From Streptomyces mirabilis (GTDB taxonomy: Bacteria; Actinomycetota; Actinomycetes; Streptomycetales; Streptomycetaceae), in contig NZ_JBCJKP010000001.1 of assembly GCF_039503195.1 (NCBI RefSeq), positions 806,001-870,000 on the forward strand: 64,000 nucleotides of DNA, read 5' to 3'. Made by a program: the position numbers and the translations under genes. Below, one piece after another: positions 15,616 through 24,833 of this stretch. The stretch's first letter is position 1, and every line of letters starts with the position of its first letter. The notes under the pieces are model-generated. The model was not told the DNA's origin and did no database searches. It worked only from the letters and a program-made list of their open reading frames with translations.

Positions 15616-17607
15616 ATGAGGAATTTCGTGTACACCTCCCATCCCTCGCGGATCGTCTTCGGCACCGGAACGGTCGGCCAGGTCCGCGAGGAGGTCGAGC
15701 GACTCGGCTGTTCCCGAGTCCTCCTCCTGTCCACTCCGTCGGTGGCCAAGGCCGCCGCACGGGTCCGTGACGTCCTCGGTGACGTCGTCGTGGCCGAGTT
15801 CGACGGTGCCACCATGCACACTCCGGTCGAGGTGACCGAGCGGGCCCTCGACGTCCTTCGGGAACACTCCGCCGACTGCCTGGTGGCCGTCGGCGGCGGT
15901 TCCACCACGGGGCTGGCCAAGGCACTCGCGCTCCGCACCGATGTGCCGCAGCTGATCCTTCCCACCACCTACGCGGGTTCGGAAGTCACCCCCGTCCTCG
16001 GAGAGACACAGAACGGACGCAAGACCACGGTGGCCTCGCCCGCGATCCTGCCCGAGACCGTCGTCTACGACGTCGAGTTCACTCTCGGCCTGCCGGTGGG
16101 CCTGTCGGTCACCAGCGCGGTCAACGCCATGGCACACGCCGTGGAAGCCCTGTACGCGCCACAGGCGAACCCCGTCATCGACGCCATGGCGCTCGATGCG
16201 ATCGCGCTGAGCGCCCGCGCCCTGCCGGCTCTCGTGGCCGAGCCGTCCGACACCGCCGCACGCGCCGACCTCCTGCGTGCCGCGTGGCTGGCCGGTACCT
16301 GCCTCGGCTCCGTCGGCATGGGCCTGCATCACAAGCTGTGCCACACGCTGGGGGGCGCGTTCGACTTGCCGCACGCCGCGACGCACACCGTGATCCTGCC
16401 GCACGCGATGGCCTACAACGCCCCGGCCGCTCGGGACGCCATGAGCCGCATCGCCGGCGCACTCGGCGTGCCGGACGCTCCGAGCGGGATGTTCGACCTG
16501 ATCACCTCGCTCGGGGGCCCCACCTCGCTGCGCGAGCAGGGCATGGCGGAGGCGGATCTGCCGCGTGCCGCGCGGCTGGCGGTCGCCACGCCGTACCCCA
16601 ACCCCCGTGAGCTGACGCCCACGGGAATCGAGAGCCTGTTGCGCGACGCCTGGCGGGGCCGCCGTCCGACGGTTCCCGCGGCGCCGACTCCTGCTCCGCG
16701 AACCCCTGGACTGGCTGCCCCCGCGGCGCACGGAGTGGCGGCGGACGTGGAGCGCCTGACCGCCCAGGTGGTGGAGAGCTTCGCGGACGCACCCGATCCG
16801 CGGGGCAGGCAGCTGCTCAGCGACCTGGTGCGGCACCTGCACCACTTCGTGACGAGCAATGACGTCACCCAATCCGAGTGGGAGCAGGCCATCGACTTCC
16901 TGACCCGTACCGGACAGATCTCCACCAGCACCCGCCAGGAGTTCGTGCTGCTGTCCGACACACTCGGTGTCTCCAGCATCGTCGACCTGCTCACCCACTC
17001 ACGCACCCCGCAGACCACACCGTCAGCGGTCCTCGGCCCCTTCTACACGGACGGACCGCCGGAAACCGCACAGGGCGGCGACATCTCGCAGGGGGTGGCC
17101 GGCACTCCCCTGTGGGCCGACATCCTCATCACCGACACGGACGGACGGCCCGTGCCGGATGCCGTCACGGACGTCTGGCAGGCCAACAAGGACGGTTTCT
17201 ACGACGTCCAGTTGCCCGAGTTGGACGGCCCGGTGCTGCGGGGCCGCCTGCGCACCGACGAGCAGGGACGCCTGCGCTTCTGGACGACCCTGCCGGCCGA
17301 GTACCCGATCCCGGACGACGGACCGGTGGGACAGCTGCTCCAGGCCGTCGAACGTCATCCCTACCGTGCGCCCCACCTGCACTTCATGATCTCCGCCACC
17401 GGCCACCAGCGGCTGGTCACCCAGCTGTTCGTGAAGGGCGGCCACTACATCGACTCCGACACCGTGTTCGGCGTCAAGGAGGGCCTGATCGTGGATTTCA
17501 CCCCCCAGGTCGGACCGACCCCGGACGGCCGTGCCGTCGACGGGGAGTGGCGCAGCCTGCAGTTCACCTTCCGCATCGCCCGCCTGGCCGACGGCCCCGC
17601 ACACTGA
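15616..17607 (+). CDS. Maleylacetate reductase-hydroxyquinol 1,2-dioxygenase fusion
   Basis: A 663-residue bifunctional enzyme. Residues 1-350 are maleylacetate reductase of the iron-alcohol-dehydrogenase fold (IVFGTGTVGQV, VGGGSTTGLAKALAL, LPTTYAGSEVTPV, GLHHKLCHTLGGAFDLPHAATHTVILPHA), which reduces maleylacetate to 3-oxoadipate. After an Ala/Pro linker (about 350-375) comes an intradiol dioxygenase: a helical dimerisation segment (VESFADAPDPRGRQLLSDLVRHLHHFV), then the iron ligands Tyr in NKDGFYDVQ and EYPIPDDG and the His pair in YRAPHLHFMIS. That half cleaves hydroxyquinol to maleylacetate. So one chain performs two consecutive steps. AAGGCGGA precedes the ATG; the longer frame to 15535 is less likely. 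Confidence 0.93.
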   Translation: MRNFVYTSHPSRIVFGTGTVGQVREEVERLGCSRVLLLSTPSVAKAAARVRDVLGDVVVAEFDGATMHTPVEVTERALDVLREHSADCLVAVGGGSTTGLAKALALRTDVPQLILPTTYAGSEVTPVLGETQNGRKTTVASPAILPETVVYDVEFTLGLPVGLSVTSAVNAMAHAVEALYAPQANPVIDAMALDAIALSARALPALVAEPSDTAARADLLRAAWLAGTCLGSVGMGLHHKLCHTLGGAFDLPHAATHTVILPHAMAYNAPAARDAMSRIAGALGVPDAPSGMFDLITSLGGPTSLREQGMAEADLPRAARLAVATPYPNPRELTPTGIESLLRDAWRGRRPTVPAAPTPAPRTPGLAAPAAHGVAADVERLTAQVVESFADAPDPRGRQLLSDLVRHLHHFVTSNDVTQSEWEQAIDFLTRTGQISTSTRQEFVLLSDTLGVSSIVDLLTHSRTPQTTPSAVLGPFYTDGPPETAQGGDISQGVAGTPLWADILITDTDGRPVPDAVTDVWQANKDGFYDVQLPELDGPVLRGRLRTDEQGRLRFWTTLPAEYPIPDDGPVGQLLQAVERHPYRAPHLHFMISATGHQRLVTQLFVKGGHYIDSDTVFGVKEGLIVDFTPQVGPTPDGRAVDGEWRSLQFTFRIARLADGPAH

Positions 17608-17621
17608 CCTGGAGCAGTCTC

Positions 17622-19385
17622 ATGGACTCGACCCACACCTACGACACCGACGTCCTCGTGGTCGGCAGTGGCCCCGCCGGTGGATCCGCGGCCCTGCTCC
17701 TGGCCACGTACGGCATTCGCACCCTGCTCGTCACCAAGTACGGCTGGCTGGCCGACACCCCCCGTGCGCACATCACCAACCAGCGCACCATGGAGGTACT
17801 GCGCGACCTCGGCGTGGACGGCGAGGCCGCCGCGGCCGGGAGCCCCGCCGAACTCATGGGCGACACCGTTCTGTGCACCGCCCTGGCCGGCGAGGAGATC
17901 GGCCGCATCCGCAGCTGGGGCACCGGCCCGCACGCGGCGACCGAGTACGGTGCCGCCAGCCCCGCGCAGATGATCGACCTTCCGCAGACCTTCCTGGAAC
18001 CGATCCTGGTGAAGAACGCCGCGGCGCGGGGAGCCAAGATCCGTTTCGACACCGAGTTCCTCAGCCTGGAACAGGACGCCGACGGCGTCACCGCCCGGCT
18101 CCGGGACCGGGTGCGCGGAGACGAGTTCACCGTGCGAGCCCGCTACCTGATCGGTGCGGACGGCGGTCGCAGCGGCGTCGCGGAGCAGATCGGACTTCCG
18201 ATCGCCGGGCAGAGCGGCAAGGCCGGCAGCATGAACATCGTCTTCAAGGCCGACCTGTCCCGGCACGTGGCCCACCGCCCGAGCGTTCTGTACTGGGTGA
18301 TGCGTCCCGGCGCCCACATGGGCGGCATCGGCATGGGGCTGGTGCGCATGGTGCGGCCGTGGAACGAATGGCTGCTGGTGTGGGGATACGACATCGACCA
18401 GCCCCCGCCGCACATGGACGAGGCGACCGCCCGTGACATCGTCCACGACCTCATCGGCGACCGCGACATTCCCGTCGAGATCACGTCGAGCTCGCTGTGG
18501 ACGGTCAACCACAGCTATGCGACGACGTATTCGGCCGGGCGGGTCTTCTGCGCCGGGGACGCGGTGCACCGGCACCCGCCGTCCAACGGCCTCGGTTCCA
18601 ACACCTCGATCCAGGACTCGTACAACCTCGCCTGGAAGCTCGCCATGGTCATCCGCGGTCAGGCCGGCCCGGGGCTCCTCGACACGTACACCGCGGAGCG
18701 GGCACCGGTCGGCCGGCAGATCGTCGATCGCGCCAACCTCAGCCGTGACCAGTTCGGCCCGATCTTCCAGGCGCTGGGACTCGACGAGTACAGCGAGGAG
18801 GAGGACATCGTCGACGGTCTCGCCGCGTGCCGCAGCGGGACGGCCGAGGGCACCAAGCGACGGCAGGCGCTGGAAGAGGCCATTCAGTTGAAGAACTACG
18901 AGTTCAACGCCCATGGCGTCGAGATGAACCAGCGCTACGACTCCTCCGCTGTCGTCCAGGACACCGGCGCCGCCGAGGAATGGACCCGGGATCCGGAGCT
19001 CTTCCACCAGCCGACGACCCGCCCCGGCGCGAAACTCCCGCACGCCTGGCTCGTCGACGGCAACGGCCACCGCCTGTCCACGCTGGACGTCGTCGGCAAG
19101 GGAACACTCACGCTGATCACCGGCCTGTCCGGGGGCGTGTGGGAGTCGGCCGCGGCCGACTGCGCCGAGGCCCTGGGGATTCCCCTGAAGTGCGTCCGCA
19201 TCGGCGCCGAGGACAGCCGCGACGCCTACGGCGAGTGGCGCCGGACATCGGAGGTGGCCGAGGACGGGTGCCTGCTCGTCCGCCCGGACGGACACATCGC
19301 CTGGCGGGCCTCCTCGGCGCCGGACGCCGACTCCGCGGCGTACGGCGAGCTGCTCGAAGCCCTGAGGACCGTACTGCACCGTTGA
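17622..19385 (+). CDS. FAD-dependent phenol/resorcinol hydroxylase (TfdB family)
   Basis: A 587-residue group A flavoprotein monooxygenase. VLVVGSGPAGGSAALLLA near residue 10 binds the FAD ADP moiety, RYLIGADGGRSGV is the DG motif, and FCAGDAVHRHPPSNGLGSNTSIQDSYNLAWKLAMV is the GD motif in the form seen in 2,4-dichlorophenol 6-monooxygenase and related phenol hydroxylases. The C-terminal part has the thioredoxin-like domain of this group. GGAG lies nine bases before the ATG, 14 bases after the fused dioxygenase stop. In this context it most likely makes hydroxyquinol from resorcinol or a related phenol; the exact substrate is inferred. Confidence 0.88.
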   Translation: MDSTHTYDTDVLVVGSGPAGGSAALLLATYGIRTLLVTKYGWLADTPRAHITNQRTMEVLRDLGVDGEAAAAGSPAELMGDTVLCTALAGEEIGRIRSWGTGPHAATEYGAASPAQMIDLPQTFLEPILVKNAAARGAKIRFDTEFLSLEQDADGVTARLRDRVRGDEFTVRARYLIGADGGRSGVAEQIGLPIAGQSGKAGSMNIVFKADLSRHVAHRPSVLYWVMRPGAHMGGIGMGLVRMVRPWNEWLLVWGYDIDQPPPHMDEATARDIVHDLIGDRDIPVEITSSSLWTVNHSYATTYSAGRVFCAGDAVHRHPPSNGLGSNTSIQDSYNLAWKLAMVIRGQAGPGLLDTYTAERAPVGRQIVDRANLSRDQFGPIFQALGLDEYSEEEDIVDGLAACRSGTAEGTKRRQALEEAIQLKNYEFNAHGVEMNQRYDSSAVVQDTGAAEEWTRDPELFHQPTTRPGAKLPHAWLVDGNGHRLSTLDVVGKGTLTLITGLSGGVWESAAADCAEALGIPLKCVRIGAEDSRDAYGEWRRTSEVAEDGCLLVRPDGHIAWRASSAPDADSAAYGELLEALRTVLHR

Positions 19386-19502
19386 CCACCACGACGCGAC
19401 ACCCGCGTACAGCCACACACTCACACCCCCCACACGGAAACCCGAACAGAGGCAGACACCGCTCGGGGCGAGTCTGCCGGACCGGAACGGAGCGCAGTGC
19501 AC

Positions 19503-20285
19503 ATGGACAAGGTGGTTGCCACGGCCGAGGAGGCACTGGCAGGCGTCGTGGACGGAGCGTCCCTGGCCGTGGGCGGCTTCGGCCTCAGCGGCGTCCCCGA
19601 CGTGCTGATCCACGCGCTGTACACGACCGGCGTGACCGGGCTGAGCGTGGTCTCCAACAACTGTGGCGTGGACGGCGGCGGCCTGGGCATCCTGCTCGCC
19701 GCCGGACGCATAGCCCGCGTCACCGGCTCGTACGTCGGCGACAACAAGGAGTTCGCCCGCCAGTACCTCTCCGGTGAACTGCTGGTCGAACTGACGCCGC
19801 AGGGCACGCTCGCCGAGCGCCTGCGCGCCGGCGGATGCGGCATCCCCGCCTTCTTCACGCCCGCCGGTGTCGGTACCCAGGTCGCCGAGGGCGGCCTGCC
19901 CTGGCGCTACGCCCCCGACGGCACCGTGGCCGTCACCTCACCGCCCAAGGAGGTACGCGAGTTCGACGGCCGGCGTCATGTGCTCGAGCACGGCATCACC
20001 ACCGACTTCGCACTGGTGCGGGCGGCCAGGGGCGACCGCCACGGCAACCTCGTCTTCCACCGCTCGGCCCGTAACTTCAACCCGCTCGCCGCGATGGCCG
20101 GCCGCGTCACGATCGCCGAGGTCGAGCGGTTGGCCGAGCCCGGCGAGCTCGACCCGGACGAGATCCATCTCCCCGGCGTCTTCGTCCAGCGTGTGGTGGA
20201 ACTGACGCCGGAACAGGCCGCGGACAAGCACATCGAACGGCGCACTGTCTCCGCGCCGTCGGCACGAGGGACGGTGCGGCACTGA
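19503..20285 (+). CDS. 3-oxoacid CoA-transferase subunit A (probably 3-oxoadipate)
   Basis: A 260-residue alpha subunit of a family I CoA transferase. [25 protein letters not shown] is the glycine-rich CoA site, followed by [19 protein letters not shown] and [47 protein letters not shown]. Together with the next gene it should move CoA from succinyl-CoA to 3-oxoadipate. The ATG at 19503 lies ten bases from GGAG; a GTG at 19497 is only four bases away and is less likely. The stop overlaps the start of subunit B (TGATG), so the two are translationally coupled. Confidence 0.9.
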   Translation: MDKVVATAEEALAGVVDGASLAVGGFGLSGVPDVLIHALYTTGVTGLSVVSNNCGVDGGGLGILLAAGRIARVTGSYVGDNKEFARQYLSGELLVELTPQGTLAERLRAGGCGIPAFFTPAGVGTQVAEGGLPWRYAPDGTVAVTSPPKEVREFDGRRHVLEHGITTDFALVRAARGDRHGNLVFHRSARNFNPLAAMAGRVTIAEVERLAEPGELDPDEIHLPGVFVQRVVELTPEQAADKHIERRTVSAPSARGTVRH

Positions 20286-20929
20286 TGCCATGGACCAGGA
20301 ACGAGATGGCCGCACGCGCGGCGGCGGAGATCCAGGACGGCGACTACGTCAACCTCGGCATCGGACTGCCCACGCTGGTGCCCGAGCACGTGGCCGAAGG
20401 AGTGCACGTGGTGCTCCAGTCGGAGAACGGCGTCCTCGGTGTCGGGCCGTACCCGGCCGAGGAGGACGTGGACCCCGACCTGATCAACGCCGGCAAGGAG
20501 ACGGTCACCGTACTGCCGGGTGCGAGTTTCTTCGACTCCGCGTTGTCCTTCGGAATGATCAGGGGCGGTCACATCGACACCGCCATTCTGGGAGCCATGC
20601 AGGTCTCCGCCACCGGAGACCTCGCCAACTGGATGATCCCGGGCAAGATGGTGAAGGGCATGGGCGGTGCGATGGACCTCATCCACGGCGCCCGCCGAGT
20701 CGTCGTCGTCATGGACCACTGCGCCAAGGACGGCAGTCCGAAGCTCGTCGACGTGTGCTCCCTGCCCCTCACCGGCGTGGCCTGCGTCGACCGCGTCATC
20801 ACCGACCTCGGCGTGCTGGACGTCACCGAGGACGGACTCGTCCTCGTGGAGACCGCTCCCGGCGTCAGCACGGACGAGGTCGTCAGCCGTACCGCCGCGC
20901 CCGTGCGCGTGCCGGACGCCGTCGGCTGA
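20285..20929 (+). CDS. 3-oxoacid CoA-transferase subunit B
   Basis: A 214-residue beta subunit. Early on it has [16 protein letters not shown], then [12 protein letters not shown], whose Glu is the catalytic residue that forms the enzyme-CoA thioester. [41 protein letters not shown] and [28 protein letters not shown] are classic for the subunit. The start overlaps the subunit A stop. Next to a hydroxyquinol route and a thiolase it is best read as the 3-oxoadipate:succinyl-CoA transferase. Confidence 0.92.
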   Translation: MPWTRNEMAARAAAEIQDGDYVNLGIGLPTLVPEHVAEGVHVVLQSENGVLGVGPYPAEEDVDPDLINAGKETVTVLPGASFFDSALSFGMIRGGHIDTAILGAMQVSATGDLANWMIPGKMVKGMGGAMDLIHGARRVVVVMDHCAKDGSPKLVDVCSLPLTGVACVDRVITDLGVLDVTEDGLVLVETAPGVSTDEVVSRTAAPVRVPDAVG

Positions 20930-20979
20930 CCCCGCTTCAGCCCTCCCCTGCCCAACTCCCCCCACCACAAGGAGTCCCG

Positions 20980-22170
20980 ATGAACGAGCGCCTGCGGGAC
21001 GTCTACGTCGTCGACGCCGTCCGCACCCCGATCGGCCGCTACGGCGGTGCCCTGTCCGCCGTGCGCCCCGACGACCTCGCCGCCGGAGTCGTACGTGAAC
21101 TGCTCCGCCGCAGTCCCGCCCTGGACCCGTCCCTCATCGGTGACGTGTTCTTCGGAAACGCCAACGGTGCCGGGGAGGACAACCGGGACGTCGCCCGTAT
21201 GGCCGCGCTGCTGGCCGGTCTTCCCGTGACGGTCCCCGGAACCACCGTCAACCGGCTGTGCGGCTCGGGGATGGAGGCGGTCATCCAGGCCGCCCGCGCG
21301 GTGGCGCTCGGCGACGCCTCCGTCGCCGTGGCCGGCGGAGTGGAGTCCATGAGCCGCGCCCCGTGGGTCCTGCCCAAACCGGGGCGGGCCTTCCCGGTCG
21401 GCAACCAGGAGCTGTACTCCACCACCCTCGGCTGGCGGATGGTCAACCCGCGGATGCCCGAGGCGTGGACCATCCCGCTCGGCGAGAGCGCCGAGCTGAT
21501 CGCCGACAAGTACGGCATCACCCGCGAGGCCCAGGACGCCTTCGCGCTCGCCAGTCACGAGAAGGCCGCCCGGGCGTGGAAGGTGGGTGCGTACGACGCC
21601 GAGGTGGTCCCCGTCGAGAGTGTGGACCTGCCCCGCGACGAGGGGATCCGGGACGACACCTCACTCGAAGCGCTGGCCCGCCTCAAGCCGGTCTTCCGTG
21701 CGGGCGGCACGGTCACGGCCGGCAACGCCTCGCCTCTCAACGACGGCGCGGCTGCCCTGCTGCTGGTCGACGAGGCCGGGCTGGCCGAGACGGGCCGTGA
21801 GCCGCTGGCCAGAATCCGCGCCAGTGCGGTGACGGGCATCGAGCCGCAGTACTTCGGCCTCGGCCCGGTCGACGCCATCCGCAAGGCCCTGGCGAAGGCG
21901 GGCCGCACCTTCGACGCCCTGCACACCGTCGAACTCAACGAGGCATACGCCGCCCAGGCGTTGGGCTGTCTCGCCGCCCTGCCGGAACTCGACTCCGGCA
22001 TCCTCAACCCGAAGGGCGGCGCCGTCGCCATCGGGCATCCCCTCGGCGCCTCCGGCGCTCGCATCACCGGAGCGGTCGCCCATCAGCTCGCGGAAGCCGG
22101 CTCGGGCACGGGCCTGGCCGCACTCTGCATCGGAGTCGGGCAGGCCCTGGCCCTGGTCCTGGAGCGCTGA
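20980..22170 (+). CDS. Thiolase, probable 3-oxoadipyl-CoA thiolase
   Basis: A 396-residue thiolase. NRLCGSGMEA near residue 89 holds the nucleophilic Cys, VELNEAYAAQAL carries the NEAF-type motif, GHPLGASGAR near residue 348 the His, and CIGVGQA near residue 380 the second Cys. AAGGAG lies five bases before the ATG, so the start is firm. It is last in the operon and would cleave 3-oxoadipyl-CoA to succinyl-CoA and acetyl-CoA. Its stop is only 16 bp from the end of the converging MarR gene. Confidence 0.92.
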   Translation: MNERLRDVYVVDAVRTPIGRYGGALSAVRPDDLAAGVVRELLRRSPALDPSLIGDVFFGNANGAGEDNRDVARMAALLAGLPVTVPGTTVNRLCGSGMEAVIQAARAVALGDASVAVAGGVESMSRAPWVLPKPGRAFPVGNQELYSTTLGWRMVNPRMPEAWTIPLGESAELIADKYGITREAQDAFALASHEKAARAWKVGAYDAEVVPVESVDLPRDEGIRDDTSLEALARLKPVFRAGGTVTAGNASPLNDGAAALLLVDEAGLAETGREPLARIRASAVTGIEPQYFGLGPVDAIRKALAKAGRTFDALHTVELNEAYAAQALGCLAALPELDSGILNPKGGAVAIGHPLGASGARITGAVAHQLAEAGSGTGLAALCIGVGQALALVLER

Positions 22171-22186
22171 GGCGACCGCCAGCGGG

Positions 22187-22648
22187 TCAGGGTGTCGTCG
22201 CCACGCGTTCGAGGGCGGCGGTGAGTGCCGCGAGGTCATGACCTGCGAGGTTGTCGAGGACGTGCCGTCGGATGCTGGCCAGGTGGGCGGGCCAGGCCTC
22301 CTGGAGACGGGCGAGACCGTCGTCGGTGAGGACGGCGTTCCAACCACGCAGGTCTTCCTGGCACTTGGCTCGTTGGACGAATCCCTGCTTCTCGAGGCGG
22401 TTGACGACACGGGTCATGCCGCTGAGCGAGAGATTGCAGGCGGTGGCGAGCTCACTCATCCGCATCCGGCGGTGGGGCGCCTCGGACAGGAACATGAGCG
22501 GCGTGTACTCGGAAAGGGGCAGCCCTCCGTCGCCGACCATGTCCGCGTCCACCAGTCGGGGCAGGGCCATCATGACGTGGGCCAGGGCGCGCACGAGTGA
22601 TTCCTCGGTCTGGTCCAAGGGGCGCAGGGGCTGTTCGTCGTAGGGCAT
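22187..22648 (-). CDS. MarR-family transcriptional regulator
   Basis: A 153-residue winged-helix protein. LSEYTPLMFLSEAPHRRMRMSELATACNLSLSGMTRVVNRLEKQGFVQRAKCQEDLRGWNAVLTDDGLARL spans the DNA-binding helices and wing. A Cys in the wing (RAKCQEDLRG) could be a redox sensor, but that is speculation. It is divergent from the FMN reductase gene; the 28-bp direct repeats between them are the likely operator. It converges on the thiolase gene and may not belong to the hydroxyquinol cluster. Confidence 0.9.
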   Translation of the reverse strand: MPYDEQPLRPLDQTEESLVRALAHVMMALPRLVDADMVGDGGLPLSEYTPLMFLSEAPHRRMRMSELATACNLSLSGMTRVVNRLEKQGFVQRAKCQEDLRGWNAVLTDDGLARLQEAWPAHLASIRRHVLDNLAGHDLAALTAALERVATTP

Positions 22649-22665
22649 GCCTCACACCCTATCTC

Positions 22666-22717
22666 CTTGACACGGCAAGCACTCATACATTTACTTGACA
22701 CAGCAAGCACACATACA
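22666..22717. promoter_or_regulatory. Long 28-bp-period direct repeat between MarR and FMN reductase genes
   Basis: CTTGACACRGCAAGCAC followed by an ACATACA-like tail occurs at 22666 and again at 22694 (R is G in the first copy and A in the second). Each copy holds an imperfect dyad, CTTG...CAAG, and a TTGACA that could serve as a -35 element. Confidence 0.65.
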
Positions 22718-22733
22718 AGCGAAGGTGCACACC

Positions 22734-23294
22734 ATGACAAGGATCGGCATCATCCTCGGCAGCACGCGCCCCGGACGCAACGGCGAGGCCGTCGCCCACT
22801 GGGTGCACGAGCTGGCCACGCGGCGCACCGACGCACAGTACGAGCTCGTCGACCTGGTGGACTACAAGCTGCCGCTGCTGGATGAGGCCTTTCCGCCGGC
22901 GATGGGCCAGTACAGCCAGCCGCACACGCAGCAGTGGGCCGCGAAGATCGCCTCGTTCGACGGCTTCGTCATCGTGACCCCCGAGTACAACCACTCGGTG
23001 CCCGGCGCGCTGAAGAACGCCATCGACTTCCTGGCGGCCGAGTGGGCCAACAAGGCTGTCGGCTTCGTCAGTTACGGCTCCACCGGGGGCGTCCGCGCCG
23101 TCGAGCACCTGCGCCTGATCGCCGGTGAACTGCAGATGGCGGACGTCCGCTCCCAGGTGGCGCTCTCCCTGTTCACCGACTTCGAGAACTTCAGCGTCTT
23201 CAAGCCCGCCGAGAGCCACCGTGACGCCGTCACCGCCACCCTCGACCAGGTCGTGGCATGGAGCAACGCCCTCGCTCCGCTGCGCGCCGCCTGA
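22734..23294 (+). CDS. NADPH-dependent FMN reductase
   Basis: A 186-residue flavodoxin-like reductase. IGIILGSTRPGRNGEAVAHWV binds FMN phosphate, VIVTPEYNHSVPGALKNAIDFL is the family signature, and VGFVSYGSTGGVRAVEHLRLI completes the fold. GAAGG precedes the ATG. The next gene is a luciferase-like monooxygenase, so this protein probably supplies it with reduced FMN. The divergent MarR gene and the direct repeats upstream suggest chemical induction of the pair. Confidence 0.92.
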   Translation: MTRIGIILGSTRPGRNGEAVAHWVHELATRRTDAQYELVDLVDYKLPLLDEAFPPAMGQYSQPHTQQWAAKIASFDGFVIVTPEYNHSVPGALKNAIDFLAAEWANKAVGFVSYGSTGGVRAVEHLRLIAGELQMADVRSQVALSLFTDFENFSVFKPAESHRDAVTATLDQVVAWSNALAPLRAA

Positions 23295-23325
23295 CGCGCG
23301 GCATCACGGGGCGCCGCCCACCCAT

Positions 23326-23365
23326 GCCCCGCACCGGCGTCCGACACCGGCGCGGGGTGCGGGGC
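23326..23365 (+). terminator. Intercistronic hairpin between FMN reductase and monooxygenase genes
   Basis: GCCCCGCACC (23326-23335) pairs perfectly with GGTGCGGGGC (23356-23365); the loop has an inner CCGG repeat. It lies 43 bases before the monooxygenase start. It could be a terminator, an attenuator or an mRNA-stability element that sets different levels of the two proteins. Confidence 0.5.
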
Positions 23366-23407
23366 CTGAGCCCCCTTTCGACCGTTACGGGAAAGAGAAA
23401 TCCGCCG

Positions 23408-24472
23408 ATGTCAGAACGTGCTGCCTCCCCCGCGGGCGGGCACCCGATCACGCTTGGACTGGACACCTTCGGCGACGTGACCGACGACGCCCAGGGCCGA
23501 CCGCTCTCGCACGGCGAGACGATCCGCAACCTGGTGGCGGAGGGTGTCCTCGCCGATGAGGTCGGACTCGACCACTTCGCCATCGGTGAGCACCACGTCG
23601 ACTGGATGCCGCTCTCGGCGGCGGATGTGGTGCTCGGGGCGATCGCGTCGCGTACGTCGCGCATACGTCTGGGATCCGGTGTCACCGTCATCAGCTCGGA
23701 CGACCCCGTCCGGGTCTACCAGCGGTACGCGACCCTCGACGCCGTGTCCGACGGCCGTGCCGAGGTGATTCTCGGCCGGGGCTCGAGCACGGAGTCCTTC
23801 CCGCTGTTCGGCTACGACCTCGGCGACTACGACACCCTCTTCGAGGAGAAGGTCGGTCTCTTCGCCGAACTGCGCAAGGAGAAGCCCGTCTCCTGGTCCG
23901 GCAGCACCCGGCCGGCGCTGGCGAACCAGCCCGTCTACCCGCACAGCGAGTCCGGAGCGATCCCCACCTGGATCGGCGTCGGCGGCAATCCTCAGTCCGT
24001 CGTGCGTGCAGCACGCTACGGATTCCCGCTGATGCTCGCGATCATCAGCGGTCCGACCGCGCGCTTCGCCCCCTTCTCGCAGCTCTTCCGCCAGGCACTG
24101 GAGAAGTTCGACCGGCCCGATGTGCCGGTCGGCGTGCACAGTCCGGGGCATGTGGCCGCGACCGACGAGCAGGCGGTGGAGGAGTTCTGGCCGTACTACG
24201 AGAAGACCATCCGCATGATGGCCCGGCAGCGAGGATTCCGCGTCCCGACATTCGAGCACTTCATGAACGATGTCGGTCCCGGCGGCGGGCTGTTCGTCGG
24301 ATCACCGGAGACCGTGGCACAGAAGATCGTCACCACCCTCCGGGAGCTCGACGCGAGCCGCTTCGACCTCAAGTACGGGATGAACGGTCTGCCGCACGAG
24401 ACGCTCATGACGACCATCGAGCTCTTCGGCACCAAGGTGGCCCCGCGGGTGCGGGAGCTGATCGCCTCGTGA
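23408..24472 (+). CDS. Luciferase-like (LLM class) flavin-dependent monooxygenase
   Basis: A 354-residue TIM-barrel oxidoreductase of the bacterial luciferase superfamily. ADEVGLDHFAIGEHHVDWMPLSAADVVLGAIASRTSRIRLGSGVTVISSDDPVRVYQRYATLDAVSDGRAEVILGRGS is the family N-half, and TWIGVGGNPQSVVRAARYGFPLMLAIISG and GLFVGSPETVAQKIV the C-half. The ATG at 23408 gives the usual length; the longer frame runs through the hairpin. Paired with the FMN reductase upstream it looks like the oxygenase part of a two-component system. Substrate unknown. Confidence 0.9.
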   Translation: MSERAASPAGGHPITLGLDTFGDVTDDAQGRPLSHGETIRNLVAEGVLADEVGLDHFAIGEHHVDWMPLSAADVVLGAIASRTSRIRLGSGVTVISSDDPVRVYQRYATLDAVSDGRAEVILGRGSSTESFPLFGYDLGDYDTLFEEKVGLFAELRKEKPVSWSGSTRPALANQPVYPHSESGAIPTWIGVGGNPQSVVRAARYGFPLMLAIISGPTARFAPFSQLFRQALEKFDRPDVPVGVHSPGHVAATDEQAVEEFWPYYEKTIRMMARQRGFRVPTFEHFMNDVGPGGGLFVGSPETVAQKIVTTLRELDASRFDLKYGMNGLPHETLMTTIELFGTKVAPRVRELIAS

Positions 24473-24547
24473 GGTGTTCCACCCAAGCCGACCGGCGTCG
24501 CCGTCCAAGCCGCCTGCACCCCCGTGATGGCTGACACGGCTGCAGGA

Positions 24548-24600
24548 GGGTCGCGACTGTGGGAGCACGCGACCCATCGGACACGGCCGTAGCCGTGTCC
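24548..24600 (+). terminator. Two tandem hairpins after the monooxygenase gene
   Basis: GGGTCGCG (24548-24555) pairs with CGCGACCC (24568-24575), and four bases later GGACACGGC (24579-24587) pairs with GCCGTGTCC (24592-24600) over a CGTA loop. The second has nine perfect pairs and a tight loop, a strong terminator shape. Confidence 0.75.
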
Positions 24601-24833
24601 TTCGGGGCGGTATCCGTGGCCCGCGCACTGAGTGCGCGACGGAGGGCCGACGGGTACCGCCCCTTCCCGTCGCTGACGCCGCAACCTTCGTTCCCGGCCA
24701 TGCGTCCAGCTGACAGCATGGTCCACGGACAGGCTCATCTGAGCCGTGGTGTCCGCGCCCACCGATCCCGACTGGGCCGACTGACCCGGTCTCGCGTGCG
24801 GGAGTCTGGCCGCGTTCGTGACCTTGGTGGCCG

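Noticed and set aside
16878..19385. 835-residue open frame extending upstream of the FAD hydroxylase
   Set aside because: Residues before 17622 are an out-of-frame reading of the fused dioxygenase. The hydroxylase has its own ATG and Shine-Dalgarno at 17622.
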